Assembly (NCBI GenBank): GCA_035291605.1
Contig: DATDRS010000145.1
Coordinates: 1-9,692, forward strand
DNA: 9,692 nt
Direction of reading: 5' to 3'
DNA from: DATDRS01 sp035291605
GTDB lineage: Bacteria; Chloroflexota; Anaerolineae; Anaerolineales; UBA6663
Part shown: one piece after another, positions 1 through 5,905 of the stretch
Numbering within the stretch: the stretch's first letter is position 1
How the letters are laid out: each line of letters begins with the position of its first letter
Position numbers and translations under genes: made by a program
The notes under the pieces: generated by a model
What the model was told of the DNA's origin: nothing
The model's input: the letters and a program-made list of their open reading frames with translations, nothing else
Databases searched by the model: none

Positions 1-97
1 TGCCAGACGAAGGATGAGGGGTGAAGGCGGAAGGGGCGGAAGCAGAAGGCCGCGCCCTCCACCACCGATGAATTACGTGAGTTAGGGTCTGAAGGGG
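1..97. other. Purine-rich non-coding stretch
   Basis: No gene is supported here. The first 50 bases are rich in GAAGG/GATGAGG/GGGGTGAAGG-like words, a low-complexity style. In the frame of the downstream surface-protein fragment there is a TAG stop at 83-85, so that reading frame cannot continue further upstream. The homologous part of the fragment begins at about 98, so this segment does not encode its missing N-terminus. Confidence 0.4.
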
Positions 98-1072
98 TTC
101 CGCGCGCTGACGCTCGTCAACAGCGCGGTGCTGAGCAACACGACGGCCAGCAGCGGCACCAAGCACCCGGATTGTTCGGGGACGCTGACGTCGCAGGGGT
201 ACAATCTGATTGGGAACAATAGCGGTTGCTCCGGCTTTACGCACGGGGTGAACGGCGACCAGGTGGGGACGAGCGGCAGCCTGCTCAACCCGCAACTCGG
301 GCCGCTGGCCAATAATGGCGGCGCGACGCTGACCCATGCCTTACTCACGCCCAGCCCGGCGATAGATAAGGGCAACCCGACCACGCCAGGGAGTGGGGGC
401 AACGCCTGCGCCGCCGATGACCAGCGCGGCTATGCCCGCCCGATGGACGGGGACAACAACGGCAGCGCGCTGTGCGACACGGGTACTTACGAAGTTGGGG
501 CGGCTCAGGCCACCGCCGCTCCTGCTACAACCATCACTGTGACCTACGGCCATGATGCGTTGTATCGCCTGACGAACGCGACCTATAGCACGGGCGATGT
601 GTTCACCTACACCTACGACGCGGTCGGCAACCGCCTGACGCAAACCACGCTGACGAACACCACCGTCTACACCTACGACATTGCCAATCGTCTGACGAAT
701 GTGGGCAGCCAGGTGTACACCTGGGACAACAACGGCAACCTGCTCAGTGGTGGCGCGAGCACCTATGCCTATGATTCCGCCAACCGGCTGATCACGGTCA
801 CGCAAGGCGCGAATGTGTATGCCTTCGCCTACAACGGGCAAGGCGACCGCCTGCGGCAGACGGGCAACGGCGCTCCAAAACGAGAACTCATTAAGGACCA
901 TCCACTGCGCACTCTAGCTGTGACAGGTCCTCTGGGTCCACCAGGCGACACTTTTGCGGCTGCATCACCTCTACATCCATGCTGGAACCCACCCCGAGCG
1001 TGCTGCCATGAATGTCTATCTGTGTCCTATCCACGACGTCGGGCGGGAATTGGCGCTTCAATGCTTCCCTGA
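86..1072 (+). pseudogene. Fragment of a cell-surface protein: choice-of-anchor Q segment followed by YD (Rhs-type) repeats
   Basis: The frame is open from 86 to 1072; the first possible initiator is a GTG at 128, but recognisable homology starts earlier, near 98 (FRALTLVNSAVLSNT). The first ~130 residues match the C-terminal end of choice-of-anchor Q / polymorphic outer-membrane-like proteins: GYNLIGNNSGC, LLNPQLGPLANNGGATLTHA, SPAIDKGNP, DQRGYARPMDGD, CDTGTYEVGA. From about 540 to 870 it changes to YD repeats typical of Rhs-like proteins: YGHDALYRLTNATYS, FTYTYDAVGNRLTQT, YTYDIANRLTNV, YTWDNNGNLL, YAYDSANRL, YNGQGDRLRQT. The beta-helix body, signal peptide and upstream repeats are missing. 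After NGNG (about 871) the YD pattern stops, and the last ~60 codons lie antisense to the 3' end of the convergent secreted-protein gene. There is no Shine-Dalgarno at 128. I read it as a decayed, doubly truncated gene; a short expressed ORF starting at 128 cannot be excluded. Confidence 0.7.
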
Positions 1073-2507
1073 CCTCCGCCTCCTCGTCGATGATCACGTC
1101 CTGGTTGACGAGCGTCACCACCTTAAGCCTCTTCCCGGCCAGGGCCTGCATCTCAGGCGGCGCATCCCTCGGCGTCTTAATTTCGAACTCGATCTGTTCC
1201 TTGGCCAACTCCTGGGTGTAGTTGGCGATCACATCCAGCTTCGTGGGACTTAGGATCACCACTACCCCGTTGAAATATTTGAGCTTTTCACCCAGGGGGG
1301 GCGGCTGGCGATCCAAGAGCTTCAGAATATCCAGACAATCCACGAAGGTGCTTTCATCAGGCCCCAAAGTGGTGTCGAAAAATGGGCCTACGCGTCCGTG
1401 TTCAGGATTGCGCAAGGACTCGCTCGCCTTCTTAAAGAACTTCACTGCTGCCCCTTGTGGGTTATGAATGACGATCTTGGTGGCGTAGTCGCCTGGCTTC
1501 ACTTCTCCCAGGAAAGGCGGCGGAGTAGAGAACATCTCACCGCAGTCGAACTTCGCCACGTATTTATTAAGTGTGGCAGCTGGTTCGGGAGCTGGTTCCG
1601 GCCACTCCGGACAGTGGGTAATGGTGGCGTTCGCGTTCTGGTAGCAGAACTGCTGGGGAACCTGACCATGGCAGTCCGGGAAAACGGGAGGCAGGCAATG
1701 GACCTGGCTGTTGGTCATTCGATCCTGGAGGGGTTGTACCGGCTGGCAGATCCCTTGGGGGCAAAACTGTAACTCGGCGGAGACGTCGAAGAAGCTGGTG
1801 GCCGGGAAATCGCTCCCTGCCTGTAGGCTCTCCACTTGTCCCTGGGAAGCACTCAGCTTGCTCTCCACAATCTGCATCTCGCCCCCAACTAACTGCATCG
1901 CTACAATCTCTACCTGGATATCGGCTCTCCCGTCGTCATCGGCGTCGGCGCGGCCCTTTCTATCAATCACCGTCGGGCCGAAGAACGTCGCCCTTGTGCT
2001 ATCGGGGAGGGTGAGTTCCATCCGCGAGGGAAATATGTCTGGTCCTGCGTCGGGCGGAAAACCCTGTGTGATCAAGTCCGGTTCGGCGCACCCGGGGTCA
2101 GCGACGTCTACGTGACCGTCCGCATCGTTGTCCGAACCGTCCCTACAGGGGTCGCGGGTGGGCGTCATCATGGCGAAATGCTCTGGAGTGCTGTTAGTGA
2201 CCACGGGATTGGAGCCGAGGGCGTTCTCGATGTCGTTGTTGACGCGGTCGCCATCGGGGTCCAGGTTGCCATCCGCATCATTGGGGTCACAGGCATCGCC
2301 CAGGCCGTCAGCGTCGGCGTCCTCCTGGCCTGGATTGGCTACTGTGGGGCAGTTGTCTACGTGGTCGGCGATGCCGTCGCCGTCGGCGTCAGATATTGGG
2401 AGACTCTCGCGAGTACCGGCTGCGCTGCCGATCGCCCCAAGCGCCAGAGTGCCAACCCCAACCAAAACAACACTAACAAAGATAAGGCTCAATAGTTTCC
2501 TGTTCAT
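891..2507 (-). CDS. Secreted protein with thrombospondin type 3 repeats and a conserved cysteine-containing C-terminal beta domain
   Basis: 538-residue exported protein. An N-terminal signal peptide is clear (MNRK, then a hydrophobic run to about residue 30). Residues 40-100 hold TSP3-like Ca-binding repeats (DADGDGIADHVDNCP, DADADGLGDACDPND, DPDGDRVNNDIENALGSNP), followed at 119-140 by a related D-rich loop bounded by cysteines (CRDGSDNDADGHVDVADPGC). Residues 160-265 form a beta-type segment (MELTLPDS, IQVEIVAMQLVGG, DFPATSFFDV). After a Pro/Glu linker at about 300-312, residues 314-432 (YVAKFDCG, PGDYATKIVIHNP, GPFFDTTLGPDES, FNGVVVILSPTKLDVIANY) plus the tail GSSMDVEVMQPQ resemble a domain I recall from other secreted bacterial proteins, with an acidic insert (about 433-500) before the tail; I cannot name the family. 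The start is well supported by GGAGGAGGA on the minus strand (2515-2523), 7 nt from the ATG. No enzyme motif is visible; structural, adhesive or Ca-binding roles are possible. Transcription is convergent with the surface-protein remnant, and no terminator is seen after the stop. Confidence 0.9.
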   Translation of the reverse strand: MNRKLLSLIFVSVVLVGVGTLALGAIGSAAGTRESLPISDADGDGIADHVDNCPTVANPGQEDADADGLGDACDPNDADGNLDPDGDRVNNDIENALGSNPVVTNSTPEHFAMMTPTRDPCRDGSDNDADGHVDVADPGCAEPDLITQGFPPDAGPDIFPSRMELTLPDSTRATFFGPTVIDRKGRADADDDGRADIQVEIVAMQLVGGEMQIVESKLSASQGQVESLQAGSDFPATSFFDVSAELQFCPQGICQPVQPLQDRMTNSQVHCLPPVFPDCHGQVPQQFCYQNANATITHCPEWPEPAPEPAATLNKYVAKFDCGEMFSTPPPFLGEVKPGDYATKIVIHNPQGAAVKFFKKASESLRNPEHGRVGPFFDTTLGPDESTFVDCLDILKLLDRQPPPLGEKLKYFNGVVVILSPTKLDVIANYTQELAKEQIEFEIKTPRDAPPEMQALAGKRLKVVTLVNQDVIIDEEAEVREALKRQFPPDVVDRTQIDIHGSTLGVGSSMDVEVMQPQKCRLVDPEDLSQLECAVDGP

Positions 2508-2514
2508 CTCTCTG

Positions 2515-2523
2515 TCCTCCTCC
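2515..2523 (-). promoter_or_regulatory. Ribosome binding site of the TSP3-repeat protein gene
   Basis: The minus strand reads GGAGGAGGA followed by a 7-nt spacer and ATG (2507-2505). This is an unusually strong match to the anti-Shine-Dalgarno complement, and it fixes the start codon of the secreted protein. Confidence 0.8.
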
Positions 2524-2554
2524 GGGAAGAGACGGCGTCAGACCACGCCTCTAA

Positions 2555-2589
2555 GCTGGGATCCCCAGCGGCCTGAGAGCCAGCCCAGC
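2555..2589 (-). repeat. Mutually exclusive hairpins in the leader of the TSP3-repeat gene
   Basis: GCTGGG at 2555-2560 can pair with CCCAGC at 2564-2569 (3-nt loop) or with a second CCCAGC at 2584-2589. The two pairings exclude each other. They lie between the intrinsic terminator and the ribosome binding site of the minus-strand secreted-protein gene. A switching role is only inferred. Confidence 0.35.
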
Positions 2590-2614
2590 GAGGGGAGCGC
2601 TTTTCCCACCGGGC

Positions 2615-2645
2615 GACAACAAAAAACCGGCCACGCGGCCGGTTT
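2615..2645 (-). terminator. Intrinsic terminator, minus strand, in the leader of the TSP3-repeat gene
   Basis: On the minus strand, a perfect 9-bp stem (AAACCGGCC at 2637-2645 with GGCCGGTTT at 2624-2632, 4-nt loop) runs straight into TTTTTT and then GTTG. This is a textbook Rho-independent terminator acting leftward. No minus-strand gene ends just to its right, and the next minus-strand start lies 110-140 nt downstream at 2507. It either attenuates the secreted-protein gene or marks the end of a lost or unrecognised transcript. Confidence 0.7.
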
Positions 2646-2669
2646 CGCTATTCGCTCCCTGAAGGCCTC

Positions 2670-2688
2670 ACCGATCCTGTGGATCGGT
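2670..2688. repeat. 8-bp hairpin
   Basis: ACCGATCC (2670-2677) and GGATCGGT (2681-2688) form a perfect 8-bp stem with a 3-nt loop. It lies about 25 bp from the minus-strand terminator and would precede it in a leftward transcript, so it could be part of the same leader structure. Confidence 0.4.
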
Positions 2689-2689
2689 A

Positions 2690-2970
2690 AGCGACCAGAT
2701 CAGGCCCTCAGTTCGTCGCTCCTCACATCTCAGATTGGGTTGTCAGTTGGAATTTACGTACAACTTTTGTTGCGGCTAATGGACCCTCAAAGGGCTATGA
2801 CTTCCAGCAAGGTCCCGAAACTACCAGCAGTCGTGGAGAATGTAACTATAGTCAATGAGCGAGGAATATGCTCTGAGTATACAACTGGCGGAGGGCAATT
2901 ACAACATTGGGATTTTATTCACACGGTTTGTCTACCTGTCTACTGCCGCCTGCCCAATGCCCCTCGCGCT
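2690..2970. other. Intergenic stretch without a recognised gene
   Basis: This stretch is more AT-rich than its surroundings. A plus-strand reading frame is open through it, but its translation has no recognisable family, no compositional bias of a real protein and no ribosome binding site. No tRNA or known riboswitch was recognised. It should hold the leftward promoter for 891-2507, which I could not place. Confidence 0.35.
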
Positions 2971-2999
2971 TTGACTCCAGCGGCCTCCGGGAGTATCCT
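2971..2999 (+). promoter_or_regulatory. Sigma70-type promoter for the DUF4177-like gene
   Basis: A -35 TTGACT (2971-2976) and a -10 TATCCT (2994-2999) are separated by exactly 17 bp. The predicted start near 3006 gives a leader of about 35 nt containing the AAGGAGA ribosome binding site (3024-3030), 9 nt before the ATG. Confidence 0.6.
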
Positions 3000-3039
3000 A
3001 AGCCTAGTCACCGCACACCGAAAAAGGAGAAGAACTCTC

Positions 3040-3375
3040 ATGGCTACCAAATGGGAATACTGCATCCTCACCCGCCTGAGCGCCGGGCTGGACACCAAGT
3101 GGCACGCTAACCGCGTGTTCCACCACCTCGAAACCGACCTGCCCGCCGAAGTGACCGAGGCCCAGTACAAGAAATACAACGCGCAGATTGACAAGCTGCA
3201 CGCCGCGAAGGAGTACCCCATCCTGCCCGCCGTGCTTAACCTCATGGGGGCGGATGGCTGGGAGCTGATTGACGATATGAACACCGGCATGCCCGGCGGC
3301 GAGGGGCTGGTCTTCAAACGCCCGATGGCCGCGCGCCCGGCGGCGAAGAAGAAGACGGCGGGCAAGAAGCGCTGA
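3040..3375 (+). CDS. Small DUF4177-like protein with lysine-rich tail
   Basis: 111 residues. The core has the DUF4177 signature: an N-terminal strand KWEYCIL (4-10) and a central LNLMGADGWELIDDM (66-80), closing with GLVFKRP (89-95). Between them is a helical, charged insert (about 25-60: EVTEAQYKKYNAQIDKLHAAKEYP) longer than in the minimal family. The tail AARPAAKKKTAGKKR is strongly basic, which may allow nucleic-acid contact; that is inference. The family has no established biochemical function that I know of. The start is chosen at ATG 3040 because AAGGAGA lies 9 nt upstream and a good promoter precedes it; the longer upstream open frame is not conserved-looking. The gene is monocistronic, with its own promoter and terminator. 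No signal peptide or membrane segment, so probably cytoplasmic. Confidence 0.85.
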   Translation: MATKWEYCILTRLSAGLDTKWHANRVFHHLETDLPAEVTEAQYKKYNAQIDKLHAAKEYPILPAVLNLMGADGWELIDDMNTGMPGGEGLVFKRPMAARPAAKKKTAGKKR

Positions 3376-3393
3376 GTCTCGCACCTGATCCAG

Positions 3394-3428
3394 ACAGCCG
3401 CCGATTTCAGTCAATCGGCGGCTGTTTT
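3394..3428 (+). terminator. Intrinsic terminator after the DUF4177-like gene
   Basis: A perfect 13-bp stem (ACAGCCGCCGATT at 3394-3406, AATCGGCGGCTGT at 3413-3425) with a 6-nt loop leads into TTTT at 3425-3428. It starts 18 nt after the stop codon and closes this single-gene unit. It lies 55 nt before the kinase ATG, so the kinase needs its own promoter. Confidence 0.9.
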
Positions 3429-3469
3429 ATGTATCGGACGGGGAACTTTCCCTCTCGCCGTAAAAAGAC

Positions 3470-3475
3470 TATCAT
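3470..3475 (+). promoter_or_regulatory. Candidate -10 element, leaderless start of the kinase gene
   Basis: TATCAT ends 7 nt before the ATG at 3483. There is no Shine-Dalgarno between it and the start, and the upstream terminator makes a promoter necessary in this short gap. The -35 region is weak (TTTCCC at 3447-3452, 17-bp spacer, poor match). If used, transcription would begin at or next to the start codon. Confidence 0.35.
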
Positions 3476-3482
3476 TAGCGCC

Positions 3483-5231
3483 ATGAACGAGCTTCACAGC
3501 CGCGTCGCGCGCCGCATGCGCTGGCTCATTTTCAACCTCCGCTGGCTCCTGCTCGCCGCCGCCGCCTTCCTCGCCTTTGTGAACATCGGCGCTGCCAGCC
3601 CCAGCGGAGCCGTGATCACCCTGGTCGGCGTCGCCATCCTCTACAACATCGGCCTGACGCTGCTGGAGTTCTTTGAATACTGGGAGCCGTGGCTGACGTG
3701 GCTCATGTTCGTGGCCGACTCCATCCTGGCCCTGGGCTTGTTCGGCCTCTCCGGCGACAGCGGCGGGCCGTTGATCTGGATCGGCCTCCTTCCGGCCACC
3801 GCGATTGCCCTGCAGATGAGCTGGCCGCTGGCCCTGACCTCCATGGCCGTCTTCACGCTGGCCCAGGCCGCGCTGCTCCTCTACCTCCACCCGAACAGTT
3901 ACAGCAGCCTCGTCCCGCTCGCCATCGCCGCCGCTATCCTGTGGCCGCTCATCGTCGGCGGCTCGGTCGTCGCCGTCCGCCTGCGCGCTTTCATCGCTGC
4001 CGTGGTTCAAAAAGACATCCACACCCGGAACTGGCTGATGGATTCCCTGCGCGCCTACGCCCGGGCCATCTACGAGATGTCCTCGATGGTCTCCGCCACG
4101 CTGGATTACAACCGGGTGCTGGATGCGACCCTCAACTACGGCGCGATGGGCGTCAACCGCGGCCAGGAAGGGGACAGCGGCATGGCGGGGGCCGTCCTCA
4201 CCTTCCACGAAGATCAACTGCGCGTCACCTCGGCCTGGGGGCTGCCGCCCGCCGACCACCGCGTGCTCTGCCCCGCGCGCGAGGGCGTCCTGGCCGACGT
4301 CATCCGCACCGCCGAATCCAGGGTCATCGCCGATCCGTTCCAGGACCCGGAGCTCAGCCAGTTCATCGGCTTCAGCAAGTGCCACTCGCTCATGGTCTTT
4401 CCGCTCCGCGCCGGGTTCGAGACTTACGGCGTGGTGCTATACGGACACCCGCAGCCGGAGTCTTTCACCGACGACGTGCGCGCGTTTCTGACCGCCGTCG
4501 TGAACCAGGCGGTCATCGCGCTGCAAAACGCCCAGCTCTACCGCCACCTGCGCGAAGAAAAAGAGCGGCTGGTCGAGGTCCAGGAAGAGGCGCAGAAGAA
4601 ACTCGCCCGCGACCTGCACGACGGCCCCACCCAGTCCGTCGCCGCGCTCGCCATGCGCGCCAACTTCACCCGCCGCCTGCTCGACCGCGACGTGAAGGCC
4701 GCGGCCGACGAGCTGTACAAGATGGAAGACCTGGCGCGCCGGACGACCAAAGAAATCCGGCACATGCTCTTCACGCTGCGCCCGCTCGTGCTGGAGAGCC
4801 AGGGCCTCACCGCCGCGCTGCAGCAGTTGGCCGAGAAAATGCGCGAGACGCACGGCCAGAACGTCATCGTCGAGGCCGAGCCGGGCGTGGATGAAAAGCT
4901 GGAGAAGAACCAGCAGGGCGTGCTCTTCTACCTCACCGAAGAAGCCGTGGGCAATGCCCGCAAGCACGCCCAGGCCCAGCACATCTGGGTGCGGCTCAAG
5001 ACCCAGCGCGACGTGCTGGCGCTCGAGGTCCAGGACGACGGCGTGGGTTTCAACGTCGGCGCGGTGAACGCCAACTACGAGAAGCGCGGCAGCCTCGGCA
5101 TGGTCAACATGCGTGAGCGCGCCGAAATACTCGAAGGCGCGGTCAAGATTGATTCCGAGGAAGGCAAAGGCACGCGCATCACCGTTCTCGTCCCCCTCAC
5201 CGAAGCCGCCGCCCTGCGCGTGCGCAGCTGA
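3483..5231 (+). CDS. Membrane sensor histidine kinase (6 TM - GAF - HisKA_3 - HATPase), NarX/LiaS/DegS class
   Basis: 582 residues from ATG 3483. An earlier in-frame ATG at 3429 sits on the terminator tail and would add 18 non-hydrophobic residues, so I reject it. About six membrane helices occupy residues 14-170. A GAF-like sensor follows at about 195-355 (SATLDYNRVLDATLNYG to VNQAVIALQNAQLY). A short coiled coil (EEKERLVEVQEEAQKKLA) leads to the HisKA_3 phospho-acceptor motif RDLHDGPTQSVAALA with His379. The ATP-binding domain shows the N box EEAVGNARKHA (Asn491), the G1 box DDGVGFN (518-524), GSLGMVNMRERAE and GKGTRITVLVP. All catalytic landmarks are present, so it should be an active autokinase. 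Kinases of this class normally phosphorylate a NarL/LuxR-type response regulator, often encoded next door; none is present in the window, and the next gene encodes a membrane protein. The GAF ligand and the signal are unknown. Confidence 0.92.
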   Translation: MNELHSRVARRMRWLIFNLRWLLLAAAAFLAFVNIGAASPSGAVITLVGVAILYNIGLTLLEFFEYWEPWLTWLMFVADSILALGLFGLSGDSGGPLIWIGLLPATAIALQMSWPLALTSMAVFTLAQAALLLYLHPNSYSSLVPLAIAAAILWPLIVGGSVVAVRLRAFIAAVVQKDIHTRNWLMDSLRAYARAIYEMSSMVSATLDYNRVLDATLNYGAMGVNRGQEGDSGMAGAVLTFHEDQLRVTSAWGLPPADHRVLCPAREGVLADVIRTAESRVIADPFQDPELSQFIGFSKCHSLMVFPLRAGFETYGVVLYGHPQPESFTDDVRAFLTAVVNQAVIALQNAQLYRHLREEKERLVEVQEEAQKKLARDLHDGPTQSVAALAMRANFTRRLLDRDVKAAADELYKMEDLARRTTKEIRHMLFTLRPLVLESQGLTAALQQLAEKMRETHGQNVIVEAEPGVDEKLEKNQQGVLFYLTEEAVGNARKHAQAQHIWVRLKTQRDVLALEVQDDGVGFNVGAVNANYEKRGSLGMVNMRERAEILEGAVKIDSEEGKGTRITVLVPLTEAAALRVRS

Positions 5232-5250
5232 CCGAAAGGCGCAAAGCCCC

Positions 5251-5278
5251 CTGAGCGGAGCGTCAACGCAGTCGAAGG
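5251..5278 (+). repeat. Copy A of a 28-nt dispersed repeat
   Basis: The sequence begins CTGAGCGGAGCGTCA and ends AGTCGAAGG. It matches 8998-9025 at 26 of 28 positions in the same orientation. It lies in the 70-nt gap between the kinase stop and the next gene. This copy lacks the long inverted arms that surround copy B. Confidence 0.75.
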
Positions 5279-5301
5279 GCGCGCGGAGACGAAGAACCCC
5301 C

Positions 5302-5754
5302 ATGATCGAATGGCCCGCGCGCAGTTGGCCCCTCACCGCGCTCAGCTACATCTTTGGCCTGGCCTTTTTCTTCTGGATCGGGACTGAGGACGCGACGCTC
5401 CTCTCGGTGACGGTGCTCGGCGCGGCGCTGCCGCTGATTTTGCTGGGGCATTTTCTGACGCGCCGCTTTGGCGGCGCGCCGCTCCGCGTCCATAAAGGCG
5501 TGCTGCTCCTGACTTCGGGCGGCCTGCTGGTGGGATGCGCGGCCCCGCTGACCATCGGCATTTTCATGGCCCTCAAGGTCTCCCTGCACGCGCACGCCTA
5601 TCCTGACTACCCGCCCGAAGCCGTGCTCGGCGTGATGGCGCGCACGCCGGTCTGGGCGCTGGCCGGCTTGATTCTTGGCGGAGCTGTGGCCCTCGCCGCC
5701 TACGCGCGGCGCACCCCGCTGCCTCCCACCCCCGGCCCCTCGTCGCAACCATAG
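5302..5754 (+). CDS. Small integral membrane protein, four predicted TM helices, unknown function
   Basis: 150 residues, family not recognised. Hydrophobic segments lie at about 10-27, 32-52, 66-92 and 115-135, separated by short basic turns (TRRFGGAPLRVHKG). A loop before the last helix is His/Pro/Tyr-rich (HAHAYPDYPPEA), and the tail (RRTPLPPTPGPSSQP) is proline-rich and probably cytoplasmic. The start at ATG 5302 is chosen because the first helix begins just after it; the upstream in-frame extension would cross the kinase 3' end and the dispersed repeat. GGAG at 5285-5288 is 13 nt away, so the ribosome binding site is weak. It follows the kinase by 70 nt on the same strand with no terminator between, so co-transcription is possible. 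A role in signalling with the kinase is a guess. Confidence 0.65.
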   Translation: MIEWPARSWPLTALSYIFGLAFFFWIGTEDATLLSVTVLGAALPLILLGHFLTRRFGGAPLRVHKGVLLLTSGGLLVGCAAPLTIGIFMALKVSLHAHAYPDYPPEAVLGVMARTPVWALAGLILGGAVALAAYARRTPLPPTPGPSSQP

Positions 5755-5892
5755 CTCCCATCCAGATACACCTTACGGACGGAATACGCCTCGCGGATCA
5801 CGCTTCACGCCTCGCCCCATGCCTCTCATCGCCGCCTCGCCAGCCTCATCACCATGACAAATTGGATGCCTCCCTCCACGCCGAAGCTGCTC
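5755..5892 (+). other. Low-complexity intergenic spacer
   Basis: No gene is seen. The segment contains three copies of CGCCTCGC (5787, 5808, 5833) among CACGC/TCATC-rich sequence, a style of decayed intergenic simple repeats. No terminator for the membrane-protein gene was recognised. Confidence 0.3.
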
Positions 5893-5898
5893 TATACT
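5893..5898 (+). promoter_or_regulatory. Candidate -10 element, leaderless start of the subtilase gene
   Basis: TATACT, a near-consensus -10, ends 7 nt before ATG 5906, the same spacing as at the kinase gene. No convincing -35 lies 16-18 bp upstream. Only a weak GGAAAAG precedes the ATG. The position implies transcription starting at or beside the start codon. Confidence 0.4.
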
Positions 5899-5905
5899 GG
5901 AAAAG

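Noticed and set aside
954..2115. Several plus-strand frames across the TSP3-repeat gene
   Set aside because: They lack ribosome binding sites and protein-like composition. The minus strand there encodes a complete protein with a signal peptide and a strong ribosome binding site.
2640..2760. Possible thiamine pyrophosphate riboswitch on the minus strand (CTGAGA and CCTGATCTGG words)
   Set aside because: The conserved 5' GGGGTGC strand and correctly spaced P4/P5 partners are absent, and the downstream gene has no link to thiamine. The words appear coincidental.
2128..3039. Long plus-strand open frame leading into the DUF4177-like gene
   Set aside because: Its first part is antisense to the signal peptide and TSP3 region of the well-supported minus-strand gene, and its middle part has no family-like sequence. 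A promoter and ribosome binding site just before 3040 place the true start there.
3411..5336. Long minus-strand and alternative-frame openings across the kinase gene
   Set aside because: They are GC-driven shadows rich in Arg, Gly and Ala without domains; the kinase frame contains all expected catalytic motifs.
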